A program made the position numbers and the translations under genes. This document shows positions 20,386 to 32,168 of a stretch of 64,000 bases of DNA, in pieces. This DNA comes from Lithodes maja. Taxonomy: Eukaryota > Arthropoda > Malacostraca > Decapoda > Lithodidae. The stretch's first letter is position 1; each line of letters opens with the position of its first letter. The stretch lies in the NCBI GenBank assembly GCA_037953745.1, contig JBAKBP010001402.1:62001-126000 (forward strand), given 5' to 3'. The notes beneath the pieces are model-generated. The model saw nothing but the letters and a program-made list of their open reading frames with translations. It did not search any database and had not been told where the DNA came from.

Positions 20386-21632
20386 TTTTTTCACGCGCTC
20401 CATTGAATGAAGTCGCTTTTGTTGTGCTCCTTTAATTCACCCTGTTTAGGTTAGTTTCGGCTTTTCTGGCCTTCTTTTTTGTTAGACAGATGTTACGTGA
20501 TCTAGGGCACACGTAAATGGGCTCCTAAGTGTGTATAATGGAGACGCGTGTGGAAATAGCTTACCGAAGGTACGGGGGCGCCTGGCGTTCCTCGTATATG
20601 TTTTTCATTCTTTCTCTTTTCATATTCTTTTTTCCTGTTAGTCTGGGCATGGTTTAGCTTTTAGCTTCATTTAGCCTAGCTCGTTTTCTCATTCAGGAAT
20701 TGCTATGCCCCTATGAGTTCTCATCTTTTTCATAGCCTAGGTGTACAGTTGGTTCACAATATGAGATTTCGTGGTGGCGGTGCTGTTTGTAGGGTTTGTG
20801 TCGGCCGAATAAATAGCGTTATTCCCGAGTCCCCCCTTTCGAGCCTTCACTGTGTCTCAAGGGCCTGGGCGCTTGGTGGTTCGTGATATCCAGGGGTACC
20901 CCACGGGGGCCTCTCCCTCACACCACAGGGTTTTTCGCCCCTGACACATTCTCTACTCACGGCTAGGCCACCCTTTTTCTCGCCAGTTTCATTTATTGGT
21001 TTTTGTGTTCCCTTCCTGTTTTCACCTCCATCCTTTCATAGCCTTTTGCCCAATCCTGGGGTACCCCACGGGGGCCCCTGTTTGTGCCAAACCACCCAAC
21101 CTGCCACTTCTCCTCATGGGCTTTGCTCTATCTCTGTGGGTTGGGGGGGGATGTGCCTCCTCTCCCCTGGTGTGTCTTCCTTGCCTCTCCCTTGACCGGT
21201 TGAGTCAGGATATTATCAAGGAAGGCACTGCTCAGCTTGATGGTCATCGTCGCTTGGAGTTCATAAGGAGTTGACGCTTGTTTGCGGGCCTTTTTTGGTT
21301 TTCCTAGACGCTCCTCTCGCTTTTTCGGCACCGGACCATCTCGGCCGGTCCCGCAAATTTGCGGTGTGCTCGATTCGGTCCTCTGGGACATTTCGGCTCC
21401 CCCGCAAATTTGCGGAGATCGCTGGGGGGTCCCGCGGAGATGTGGGGGGGTTGTGTTGGTACGGTTATACCTCCATTGGCCCGCAAATTTGCGGTTATAG
21501 TTGGCTTTCACTGTTGACCTTTTTTATGTCATATTGTTGCCTGATACTATATTGGTGTATGCACATTACTGGTGTTATAGGCCCTGCATGTAAGATGTTG
21601 AGTGGTGGTTAACACTTTCTCCATCTTTGCAG
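20386..21632 (+). other. DIRS copy 2 leader (5' untranslated region)
   Basis: About 1.25 kb without a convincing ORF, conserved in copy 3 (32169-33429). It contains a repeated GGGGTACCCCACGGGGGCC block (about 20894 and 21058) and three CCGCAAATTTGCGG palindromes. It ends in a pyrimidine tract plus CAG that looks like a splice acceptor. Adenine content is ordinary. Confidence 0.7.
21351..21494 (+). promoter_or_regulatory. Three identical 14-bp palindromes CCGCAAATTTGCGG
   Basis: Perfect palindromes at 21351-21364, 21402-21415 and 21481-21494. Copy 3 has the same three at 33148, 33198 and 33277 with almost the same spacing (50-51 and 79 bp). Perfect conservation amid variable sequence suggests binding of a dimeric protein. 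The partner is unknown. Confidence 0.65.
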
Positions 21633-21701
21633 GTTCTGCCGGTGCTCTTCCGCCTCGGCCGCCCTCCTCACCTACCTCTGTGCTCCCAGTTTAGGGTGAG
21701 T
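21615..21701 (+). promoter_or_regulatory. Candidate leader exon between splice acceptor and donor
   Basis: A pyrimidine tract ending TTTGCAG at about 21632 is followed by about 63 bp and an AGG|GTGAGT donor at 21693-21701. Both signals are present in copy 3 (about 33429 and 33490). The matching downstream acceptor is intact in copy 1 (TTGCAG, 56-61), but copy 2 has GCTG there, an A-to-T change. Introns in DIRS elements have been reported; use of these sites is inference. Confidence 0.5.
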
Positions 21702-21821
21702 ACGGATACCTGTTTGCATGTGTGTTCCTGTTTCCCCATGCTCCTTCCCTGGTTCTTCTTGGACATTCTCTCCACTTACTCCTTCGACGTGTTGATTCTG
21801 GTGTATGTTCTTCTCGTGCTG

Positions 21822-24251
21822 GTCGGCTGCTTTGCTTTCGCCTTGGTTGTCGCTCCCCGTGCTTGGTGAGCCACAAGTCCTGCTTGCGCCACTCGCTCTT
21901 TGTGTCCTCTACGGCCTACCTCCCTGCTCTGTGTGGCCTGTGTCTGGCCCTGGTGGTTGTGCTGCTCCATGGCCCTGGTTCCTCGGCGGCGGCTGTGGCC
22001 TCTGCTTCCCTTCCGTCGGTGTGGCCGATGGTCTCCCGCCACATTGGGACTGTGGGCCGCCGTTCCCCGGCCTTTGTTGCCGACCGGATCCGCGTCACCC
22101 TGGGTATCCCTGACCCGACTGAAGGCCGTTCACCTGGCCCTCTCCCCTGGGTCCCGCGGCTGGTCGTCCCATCGTTCGGGGGGTTCCCCGGCTCCGTCCA
22201 CGCTCTCGCTCGCCTCGCTCCTGCCCCTCGTCGTCCTCCTGATCGTCTTGACGTCGCCCGTCGCCCTCGTCTTGGTTCTCGCCCTGAGGCCGGGGTTAGC
22301 GGCTCTGCCCCTGTGCGCCCTCCCCTGGCCTCTACGGACAGGGGCTCTCCTCCCTTCCGCCCGCTTTCCTAGCCCAGACGACTTCCTCTTACGTTGTCCT
22401 CTCTGCGCTCGGTTGTTCGTGCTGTCGCTGGCCCTCTGCTCCCTCCTACACTGTCCAGGAGGGTCCGCCTGGGTGTCGTTGCTTCTCCTACTTCACCTAC
22501 TTCAGTGCCTCTTCTTCCTTCACGGTCTCGTCCCACGGTGGAGGTCCCTCCCTCCTCCGCCTCGGTGTCGGGCCGCCCTGTTCTCTCAGCCCCGGGGGTC
22601 CTTGCTCTGTTTCCCCCCGCGGCTCCTTCTGGCCTCCTTTCACCCGGCCAGCCTTCCCCCTCCCGTCGTCCTGCTCCTCCTCCTTCTTCTCTTCCTGCCC
22701 TTCACTTCCCGTCTCGCCTGGGGGGTACCCCTCCTCTTGCCTCGGTGAGGTTTCGGGGTCCCCCTTTCTCGGGAGCTGTCGTGTCGCTGGAAGAGGGGGA
22801 TGGTGCTGTTTCCCCCTCGGCCGTTCGTGATCGGGGACGGGTCCCTCTACGGCGACACGACCGTCGTCGCTCGCCTTCCTTGGGCCGCGACGCTGCTGGT
22901 TCGTGTCGTGGGTCTCGCTCCCGCTCACGCTTGCCCCTGCGGGCCGACCATTCTGGGGGGGGGGGGGGGGTCGCCTCTCTCGGTTCGTTTGTCGGCTATG
23001 CAGGGCTGGGTTGTGTCACGCTTCGACGGGTGCTTGGAGTCGATGGAAGCCTCCCTCTTCTCGCGCTTCTTGGCGGTGTCTCGCCCTCAGCGCCTCACCC
23101 TTCCTACCCCTGCTACGGTCCCCCTCCCTTCTGCAGGCCTACGCTCTGGTCAGACTTCTGCCGCCCTGCCGTCCTTCCGGCTGTTCAGTCCCTGGCTGTG
23201 TTGACGGATCTGTCCTCCTATGGGTCAGGTTTGTGCGACGCCGGTACGCCTGGCTTCGCCGTCTTGCTCGGTCTCCCTCTCCCATTGGAGGCCTGGTTTG
23301 CTGAGGCCTTCGCCTTCACACCGTTCCGTCGACGGCTCTCCTTCGGTCCCTCCCCCGGAGTCGTCCCTGCTTTTGCCTCCTCTTGTGTCTGTCGGCGGGT
23401 TGGCCGGCGCGTTCTGGTCCTGGATGAGCGTGCCCGTTCTTGAACTATGTTCTATTGCTACCCCGTTCTTCTCTCACCCGGATCAGGCCTCTGTCGCCAC
23501 GGTTTTTCCCTTGCGACAGAGGGTGACAGACTTATTGTCTTGTCTTTCGGTTCCCTCCAGACGTCTGTTCCCCGCCTGCGGCTTTTCGGGGCGTCTGCGC
23601 CAGGCGCTCTTCGCGAGGGTTTGGACCGCGTTCTGCGGGTCCACCTTCGGCTCGCGGTGTCTTTGGTTCCCGAGCTGAAGGCGGTTTTGTGCGCGGCACC
23701 TCGGCGACGCCCGACAGTGCGGTCCTCGTTCTGCCGGCCGGCCCCCTTGGATATTCGTCAGGGTTTGTTGTACTCTGCGCTATATACGTCGGGGTTGTTT
23801 CAGCTGGTTGCTTGGGTATGCTCGCTTCTCTGTCGGCGGCCCCTGCTTCCGACACGCGACGACGCGCTGTGTCGTTGCGGTCCCTGCTTACGTCACGCAC
23901 CGACGCGCTGTGTCGCACGCGGGGTCTTCTCAGTCCCGTCCTTCTGCCGGTCCTCTTCGGGGTGCTGCTGCAAGTGCTGCCGCCTTGCGCGGACGCAGGA
24001 CTGGGACGTTGCAGGCCAGTGCGTCGATTCCGCCTCGCCCTTCTGTTCTTGCCCCTTTCATCCCCGCTGTGTCGGGGCTGGCCGGCCTTCCACTTCCGGC
24101 CGCTCTACGACGTGGTCTGCCCCGCGCCGGCCTGGGGTTGGGGTGGCCCGCCCTTTTCGCCGAGGTTGGGGGGGGGGGGGTAGAGGTCAACGTGGCGCTC
24201 GTGCCCGCACGGCCCGTAACGAGGGTACCTCCGCGTCAACACAATGTGTAG
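21822..24251 (+). pseudogene. DIRS copy 2 Gag-like ORF, adenine-eroded
   Basis: Homologous to copy 1 ORF1 but with frames shifting repeatedly and about 420 bp missing (the equivalent of 1411-1831). Because stop codons all contain A, the region is open for long stretches in every plus frame, and in minus frames too because those lack T. These open frames are by-products and none should be taken as a gene. The stop TAG is retained at 24249-24251. The slippery heptamer is destroyed. Confidence 0.85.
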
Positions 24252-26146
24252 TTCTCTGGGTCGGCCTCCTTGTTCTCCTTCTCGCCTGGCCGACCGGGTC
24301 GCTCCCCTCCTCTCGGGTGCTCCCTCGGGTTGTTTTTGCCCTTGCGCCCCTCGGTTGCCGCGAGGGACGTTGGGGGCAGCGGGTTGCGCGGTGGGGTCTC
24401 ACCTGGTGGTGGACGTCTCGACCCCCTTTCCGCTCTTGTCACCGACGCCGGCCCATCTCTTCGGAGGTGGCCCACGTGCTCACTTCCATGCCCGAGCTGG
24501 GTAGCGTCGAGGGAGTTGGCCGCCGGTCGCCCGGTTTTCCTCTCCCGTGTCTTTCTGGTCCCGTCGACGAACTGCGACGCGATGCGACCGTTGGTGGTTC
24601 TGTCGGCCCTCAACGGGCGCGTCGTGCACACACGGTTTCGGATGCTGCCGGTACCCCTGGTACGCCTGGCCCTGTGCCCTCTGTCGTGGGTTGTGTCGCT
24701 GGCCCTCCAGGATGCGTCTTGGCTCGTTCCTCTCCATCCTCTCTTCCAGCGATTCTTGGCCGTTCGGACTTCCGATCGTGTGTTCCTGTTCGCCGGCCTT
24801 CCCTTCGGTCTCCACATCGCGCCGCGGATCTTCTCCGCACATGTGGGGCAGGCTCTGGGTCCTCTCCTCAGGAGCGGGCTCCAGATCCTGTTTTCCTTGG
24901 CCGACTGGTTGGTAGTTTCCGAAGCCCTAGGACTGTGCATTGGCGACGCCCTCACAGTCGTTCGCAACGTCGCACGGTTAGGGTTCCCCTTTGATGATCC
25001 CGATTCACGCTTGACCCCGTCGCGTGTCGTGCCATGGGTCGGTCTCGCATGGGTTTTGTCCGGCGCTACGGTGACCCGGGGTCTGCCGGCCGCGGTGCAC
25101 CTTCGGTGGAAGGTCTTCGCCGGTGTGTGTGCGCTCGGTCTCCCTCCTGGGGTGGCTCTGGGACTCGTTCGTGGGTTCGCTGCTTTGGGCCGCTCTGCCC
25201 CTTCCCTTAGGGTGCCTCTGGCTCCTCCGCCTCCTCCTCATGGGCCCCGCGGTGTTTCCGTTGCCCCGATCGGCTCCTGCGTACCGTTCGCAGACGCTTC
25301 GGTCGCTGGGTTGCTCAGGGCTCGCTCTCTGCGGCTGTGCCCTGGTCCGCCCCCCCGCCGACGGTCTGGGTAGCCACGGATGCGTCGAGCGAGGTTGGGT
25401 GAGGTTCCCGATCGAACCTGGGCCGTCCACTTCCCGGCAGATGGGTGGGTCTCCCTCCACTTACCCGTCTATGCCCTCGGACTGTTGGTTCCTCTGTTCT
25501 TCCTGCGGGTCCACGCGCTGGCCCTTCGGGGTACGTCGGTGGCCTTCGGGTTAGACACTCAGACAGGCTGTCCCCTGTTTCCTTCTGCGGGGGTCCTCCA
25601 GGTCGTTGACTCTATTGGGGGTCTCGGTGGAGTTGTTCTTCCTCGCGGCCCAACACCCCTTCTCCTTGCATGCCTCCTCCCTGCCCGGGCCTGCCACCCT
25701 GTGGGCGGCCGCCCTGTCGTGAGGGCAGGGCGTTCTTGTTGCATGGGCGTTGAAGCGGACTGTGTTCGCCGACCTCGCGGCTTCCTGCGGGTTTCCGGAG
25801 GTCGCCTTGTTCGCATCGGGGGTGCCGCGCCAGTTGCCTTTGGACCTCTCCCTCCGGCCTCGCGCTCCGGGGGGGGTCCGGCCGCTTTCATGGTAGCCTG
25901 GTACAGGTGGCGGTCGATATACATCTTTCCGCCCCCAGACGCGCTGTTGATGTGCCCAGTCCTCGCGAGGCTGCGGCTGTACCACGGCTGCGTCTGGCTC
26001 CTCGCGCCTCTGTGGCCGGCACGGGCTTGGTCCGCCCGGTTGCCGCGGTGGTGCCCGAGTCCGGCCCCTCTACCTGTCTCCGGCTTCCACTTGGGCTCGG
26101 TTGGGGACCTGCGGACCTCGTTGGCCTTCGCATCGTGCTTGTTCAT
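24252..26146 (+). pseudogene. DIRS copy 2 RT/RNase H, adenine-eroded and catalytically dead
   Basis: Aligns throughout with copy 1 ORF2. FYLDDW has become FSLADW through TAC to TCC and GAC to GCC. SLDLKDAYWHVPIHP has become SLALQDASWLVPLHP. In RNase H, INALEF reads VYALGL, losing the catalytic Glu (GAA to GGA). Frameshifts occur near 25000 and later. Nearly all these changes remove an A from the sense strand. Confidence 0.9.
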
Positions 26147-27122
26147 GTGGCACGGTGGCTCCCGGTCCCCGGCCGGGCCCTGACTGACTTCCTGCAGCGT
26201 TCCTGGCCGTCTTCTCCTTGGGGGCCTTACGGGTCCCGCTGGAGGTCTTTTCCTAGGTGGCTACAGGCCACTCGCCTGCCAGTTGGCTCTCCTTCCCTCG
26301 TCCTACGCTCCTTGTTTCACCTCTTCCGTACACGTCACTTTCAAGTCGACGCTATACGTACCCACTTGTCTGCCGTCCGGGGGTTCTTTGGGTCCGTCGC
26401 TGGGCTGGTCGTTCCGCCACAGGAGCTGGATTCCTTCCTGACGGCTGCCTTCCGGGATCGACCTCCTCCGCGCCAGGTCCCTCCGCTGTGGGATCTGGGG
26501 CGGGCTCTGGTCCTTCTGGCTTCACCCACGTCTACAAGGGCCGCTACGCCGGTTCCGTTGCTCGGGCGTCCGCTCTTCCTTGTCGCTCTGGCCACTGGGG
26601 TTCGGGTGTCTGCACTAGCGGCATTGTCACGGCCCCGGGACTGCGTGCGATTCTCCCCGTCCTTGTGTGGCGTCTCGTTCGCCTCCTCCCCTCCTTTTGT
26701 TACCACGCTTGGGAGGGCGGCCCCCGCTTTCCGGCCTTTCGCCGTCCAGGCTTTCCGGCGTGGGCATCCTCGCCATGTGTTGTGCCCGGTGTCAGCCTTG
26801 CACTCCTCTGTTGCGTCTGTGGCGCCGCCTTCGGGTACTGCTGTGTGGGTGTCTCCTCGGCCAGGTGGGAGGCTCTCGCGGGTGCAGATGGGCCGCCGCG
26901 TTTGTCGGACCGTTCGTGCCCATCACCCTGTTTGTAGGGGTTCTGCGCACGATGTCAGATCCTTTGCTGCCTCCTTCCGGTTCCTGCCACGTCGATCCTT
27001 ACCTGCCATCGCCTCAGCGGTTTTGTGGGTCTTCTATCAATTCCTTCATCTCCTCCTACCTCTCCGTGTCCGGTGTTCGACCCCCTCGGCCGGTGATTGC
27101 TCTCGGGGGTCGTGTTTCCTGG
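26147..27122 (+). pseudogene. DIRS copy 2 tyrosine recombinase, adenine-eroded
   Basis: Homologous to copy 1 YR. The first Arg (TGVRVSAL) and H-x-x-R (AHDVRSF, about 26949) are still readable, but the Tyr box (FISSYLS, Tyr at 27057-27059) is in another frame. The stop TAG of copy 1 is TGG here (about 27119), another A-to-G change, so the frame runs on past the end. Confidence 0.88.
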
Positions 27123-27555
27123 TGCTCTGGCGAAGATCCCTGGTCTTCCCCCCTTGTCCCTCGTTCTTTTCCTTTGTTTTATATGACAAAGGGGGGGGGG
27201 GGGTACGGGTTTGCAACACTGGATTGCAAGTTTGGGATTATGTATTGTTCCAGTACATAAGTGTTTTTGCCACATTGAAAATTGTGTTTTGTTCTTGTGT
27301 TCAGTGTTTTTGTTGGTTTTTGAAGAAAAGGGATTTTGGGTACAGTACCTTTTTGGTTTCAGACAAGTCTATGTTTTTGCATTACTATGAATGACGGGCA
27401 TGTGTTAAAACTGTTCTTTTTAGCTACTCCTCAGTTTTTCACTCTTTTATTAGACTCTCTTGTTTAAATTGTGTCTTTGTCATTCATAATTTTGTTTTAT
27501 GCATTGGTTTTTTTGGTAGGTTGGGCTTGGATGTCCTCCTCCTATTTGTTATGCA
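27123..27555 (+). other. DIRS copy 2 3' region with G-run
   Basis: Non-coding. A G-run at 27191-27202 marks the point after which adenine content returns to normal and similarity to copy 1 becomes high again. Confidence 0.7.
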
Positions 27556-27668
27556 GCCTTGACGTTGGATTTGCCAAGACTACTAACAAATTGGGAGGTT
27601 TGACGTACCTCCCAACCTACCAAATAGGAAAACCTACTATTTGGTAGTAGTCTTGGAAAATCCAACGT
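27556..27668 (+). repeat. DIRS copy 2 internal complementary region
   Basis: Reverse complement of the joined right and left ends of the element, as in copy 1. Complementary to 20084-20119 and to about 28002-28078. Confidence 0.92.
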
Positions 27669-27728
27669 ACATAATACCCTCCCTCACGCCAGACCCCTGC
27701 TCATCCGCGTTCTTCTGCTGACGTGAGA

Positions 27729-28078
27729 TGTGATAACAAGAGAGGGTCGCTCATGCGCACGTTCGACAGGGATCTGCACATGACGGAACACGGGATGGGC
27801 CTTAAGCGGTAACTAAGGTAAACCCCTTTTTCTTCTCTTCTATGCTTTTTTCACCTTCGGTGGTAGTTTTGGTTAATGTACAACGTCTCCTAGAGCAAGA
27901 TAAGGAGTAGACTCTAGACGTTTTCTTTTTAACCGCGGTTGGAATGACGACATAGCAGTCAAAATAGACAAGTCGTCATTGCAATTAGGTTAATAGCCTT
28001 GACGTTGGATTTTCCAAGACTACTACCAAATAGTAGGTTTTCCTATTTGGTAGGTTGGGAGGTACGTCAAACCTCCCA
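27729..28078 (+). repeat. DIRS copy 2 right inverted terminal repeat
   Basis: Reverse complement of the left repeat over about 300 bp, plus a terminal extension carrying two hairpins (CCAAATAG/CTATTTGG and TGGGAGGT/ACCTCCCA). Adenine content is normal. Confidence 0.92.
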
Positions 28079-28321
28079 TTCTTTTTTAGCTCTGTCTCGA
28101 GTCAGCCACCCCCAGCTATCGGGTATGTGCCCGAGTATATACATATCCCATTCAATACTGGTGACGTCCTTTTCATTACATTCTGGCAACCATCAGACAA
28201 TTATAGTTCGATTAGGAAGGTCCGGTGGTTGTTAAAAGTGTTAAGTGAGATAGTCTGTAGGCTCTTAATTGCTACACGTCCATCCTAAGCTGAAAATAAT
28301 CCTCTAATATTGGCCAGAATA
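28079..28321 (-). pseudogene. Unrecognised coding-like remnant
   Basis: On the minus strand this flank encodes broken stretches such as ILANIRGLFSA and AIKSLQTISLN, related to 19427-19530. I do not recognise the protein. The first, slightly divergent 29-bp satellite monomer overlaps its upstream end. Confidence 0.4.
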
Positions 28322-31300
28322 TGATAAACGAACATCACCGGTAGTGAATGGGAAATATATACAATAAAACCTGGGAATATGATGAACGAACATCACCGTA
28401 GTGAATGTGATGAACGAACATCACCGGTAGTGAATGTGATGAACGAACATCACCGGTAGTGAATGTGATGAACGAATATCACCGGTAGTGAATGTGATGA
28501 ACGAACATCACCGGTAGTGAATGGGAAATATATACAATAAAACCTGGGAATATGATGAACGAACATCACCGGTAGTGAATGTGATAAACGAACATCACCG
28601 GTAGTGAATGTGATGAACGAACATCACCGGTAGTGAATGTGATGAACGAACATCACCGGTAGTGAATGTGATGAACGAACATCACCGGTAGTGAATGTGA
28701 TGAACGAACATCACCGGTAGTGAATGTGATGAACGAACATCACCGGTAGTGAATGTGATGAACGAACATCACCGGTAGTGAATGTGATGAACGAACATCA
28801 CCGGTAGTGAATGTGATGAACGAACATCACCGGTAGTGAATGGGAAATATATACAATAAAACCTGGAATATGATGAACGAACATCACCGGTAGTGAATGT
28901 GATGAACGAACATCACCGGTAGTGAATGTGATGAACGAACATCACCGGTAGTGAATGTGATGAACGAACATCACCGGTAGTGAATGTGATGAACGAACAT
29001 CACCGGTAGTGAATGTGATGAACGAACATCACCGGTAGTGAATGGGATGAACGAACATCACCGGTAGTGAATGTGATGAACGAACATCACCGGTAGTGAA
29101 TGTGATGAACGAACATCACCGGTAGTGAATGTGATGAACGAACATCACCGGTAGTGAATGGGATGAACGAACATCACCGGTAGTGAATGTGATGAACGAA
29201 CATCACCGGTAGTGAATGGGAAATATATACAATAAAACCTGGGAATATGATGAACGAACATCACCGGTAGTGAATGTGATGAACGAACATCACCGGTAGT
29301 GAATGTGATGAACGAACATCACCGGTAGTGAATGTGATGAACGAACATCACCGGTAGTGAATGTGATGAACGAACATCACCGGTAGTGAATGTGATGAAC
29401 GAACATCACCGGTAGTGAATGTGATGAACGAACATCACCGGTAGTGAATGTGGATGAACGAACATCACCGGTAGTGAATGGGAAATATATACAATAAAAC
29501 CTGGGAATATGATGAACGAACATCACCGGTAGTGAATGTGATGAACGAACATCACCGGTAGTGAATGTGATGAACGAACATCACCGGTAGTGAATGGGAA
29601 ATATATACAATAAAACCTGGGAATATGATGAACGAACATCACCGGTAGTGAATGTGATGAACGAACATCACCGGTAGTGAATGTGATGAACGAACATCAC
29701 CGGTAGTGAATGGGAAATATATACAATAAAACCTGGGAATATGATGAACGAACATCACCGGTAGTGAATGTGATGAACGAACATCACCGGTAGTGAATGT
29801 GATGAACGAACATCACCGGTAGTGAATGTGATGAACGAACATCACCGGTAGTGAATGTGATGAACGAACATCACCGGTAGTGAATGTGATGAACGAACAT
29901 CACCGGTAGTGAATGGGAAATATATACAATAAAACCTGGGAATATGATGAACGAACATCACCGGTAGTGAATGTGATGAACGAACATCACCGGTAGTGAA
30001 TGTGATGAACGAACATCACCGGTAGTGAATGGGAAATATATACAATAAAACCTGGGAATATGATGAACGAACATCACCGGTAGTGAATGTGATGAACGAA
30101 CATCACCGGTAGTGAATGTGATGAACGAACATCACCGGTAGTGAATGGGAAATATATACAATAAAACCAGGGAATATGATGAACGAACATCACCGGTAGT
30201 GAATGTGATGAACGAACATCACCGGTAGTGAATGTGATGAACGAACATCACCGGTAGTGAATGGGAAATATATACAATAAAACCTGGGAATATGATGAAC
30301 GAACATCACCGGTAGTGAATGTGATGAACGAACATCACCGGTAGTGAATGTGATGAACGAACATCACCGGTAGTGAATGGGAAATATATACAATAAAACC
30401 TGGGAATATGATGAACGAACATCACCGGTAGTGAATGTGATGAACGAACATCACCGGTAGTGAATGTGATGAACGAACATCACCGGTAGTGAATGGGAAA
30501 TATATACAATAAAACCTGGGAATATGATGAACGAACATCACCGGTAGTGAATGTGATGAACGAACATCACCGGTAGTGAATGTGATGAACGAACATCACC
30601 GGTAGTGAATGTGATGAACGAACATCACCGGTAGTGAATGTGATGAACGAACATCACCGGTAGTGAATGTGATGAACGAACATCACCGTTAGTGAATGGG
30701 ATGAACGAACATCACCGGTAGTGAATGGGAAATATATACAATAAAACCTGGGAATATGATGAACGAACATCACCGGTAGTGAATGTGATGAACGAACATC
30801 ACCGGTAGTGAATGTGATGAACGAACATCACCGGTAGTGAATGTGATGAACGAACATCACCGGTAGTGAATGTGATGAACGAACATCACCGGTAGTGAAT
30901 GGGAAATATATACAATAAAACCTGGGAATATGATGAACGAACATCACCGGTAGTGAATGTGATGAACGAACATCACCGGTAGTGAATGTGATGAACGAAC
31001 ATCACCGGTAGTGAATGTGATGAACGAACATCACCGGTAGTGAATGTGATGAACGAACATCACCGGTAGTGAATGTGATGAACGAACATCACCGGTAGTG
31101 AATGGGATGAACGAACATCACCGGTAGTGAATGTGATGAACGAACATCACCGGTAGTGAATGGGAAATATATACAATAAAACCTGGGAATATGATGAACG
31201 AACATCACCGGTAGTGAATGTGATGAACGAACATCACCGGTAGTGAATGTGATGAACGAACATCACCGGTAGCGAATGTGATGAACGAACATCACCGGTA

Positions 31301-31867
31301 GTGAATGTGATGAACGAACATCACCGGTAGTGAATGGGAAATATATACAATAAAACCTGGGAATATGATGAACGAACATCACCGGTAGTGAATGTGATGA
31401 ACGAACATCACCGGTAGTGAATGTGATGAACGAACATCACCGGTAGTGAATGTGATGAACGAACATCACCGGTAGTGAATGTGATGAACGAACATCACCG
31501 GTAGTGAATGTGATGAACGAACATCACCGGTAGTGAATGGGATGAACGAACATCACCGGTAGTGAATGTGATGAACGAACATCACCGGTAGTGAATGGGA
31601 AATATATACAATAAAACCTGGGAATATGATGAACGAACATCACCGGTAGTGAATGTGATGAACGAACATCACCGGTAGTGAATGTGATGAACGAACATCA
31701 CCGGTAGTGAATGTGATGAACGAACATCACCGGTAGTGAATGTGATGAACGAACATCACCGGTAGTGAATGTGATGAACGAACATCACCGGTAGTGAATG
31801 GGATGAACGAACATCACCGGTAGTGAATGTGATGAACGAACATCACCGGTAGTGAATGGAAATATAT
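28322..31867 (+). repeat. 29-bp satellite with two monomer types and higher-order structure
   Basis: About 122 monomers. Type A begins GTGATGAACGAACATCACCG. Type B begins GGGAAATATATACAATAAAA. Both are 29 bp and end in GAAT, so the period is kept throughout. Eighteen full B monomers separate runs of A, with repeated spacings of about 4, 6 and 9 monomers. The last B monomer is cut by the left end of DIRS copy 3. Type A contains short inverted pairs (TGATG/CATCA and TCAC/GTGA). There is no coding capacity. Confidence 0.95.
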
Positions 31868-32168
31868 ATTTGTTAGTAGTCTTGGCAAATCCAACGTCAA
31901 GGCTATTAACCTAATTGCAATGACGACTTGTCTATTTTGACTGCTATGTCGTCATTCCAACCGCGGTTAAAAAGAAAACGTCTAGAGTCTACTCCTTATC
32001 TTGCTCTAGGAGACGTTGTACATTAACCAAAACTACCACCGAAGGTGAAAAAAGCATAGAAGAGAAGAAAAAGGGGTTTACCTTAGTTACCGCTTAAGGC
32101 CCATCCCGTGTTCCGTCATGTGCAGATCACTGTCGAACGTGCGCATGAGCGACCCTCTCTTGTTATCA
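31868..32168 (+). repeat. DIRS copy 3 left inverted terminal repeat
   Basis: Nearly identical to 20084-20385 and inverted relative to 39719-40067. Confidence 0.9.

Larger units (their letters stand above)
20084..28078 (+). mobile_element. DIRS1-like retrotransposon, copy 2 (complete ends, adenine-depleted interior)
   Basis: 7995 bp with left and right terminal repeats, an ICR and the same gene order as copy 1. Termini are defined by the junction within the ICR. The block from about 21.7 to 27.15 kb is severely poor in A on the sense strand, while the repeats, leader and 3' region are not. Over 25141-25320 I count 8 A and 50 T in 180 bases. The homologous stretch of copy 1 (3799-3992) has 32 A and 49 T in 194. 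It shares a gag deletion of about 420 bp with copy 3. It cannot encode active proteins but retains the cis sequences for mobilisation. Confidence 0.93.

Noticed and set aside
20996..21274. Leader-encoded small protein, also at 32787-33071
   Set aside because: The frame is not preserved between the two copies; indels change it in the middle.
21722..27394. Many long overlapping ORFs on both strands of DIRS copy 2, for example 515 codons at 23447-24994
   Set aside because: They exist because A, and hence stop codons, are depleted. Only the frames homologous to copy 1 have meaning and these are broken.
28322..31867. CRISPR array
   Set aside because: The units are contiguous 29-bp monomers of two fixed types with no unique spacers, and the context is eukaryotic.
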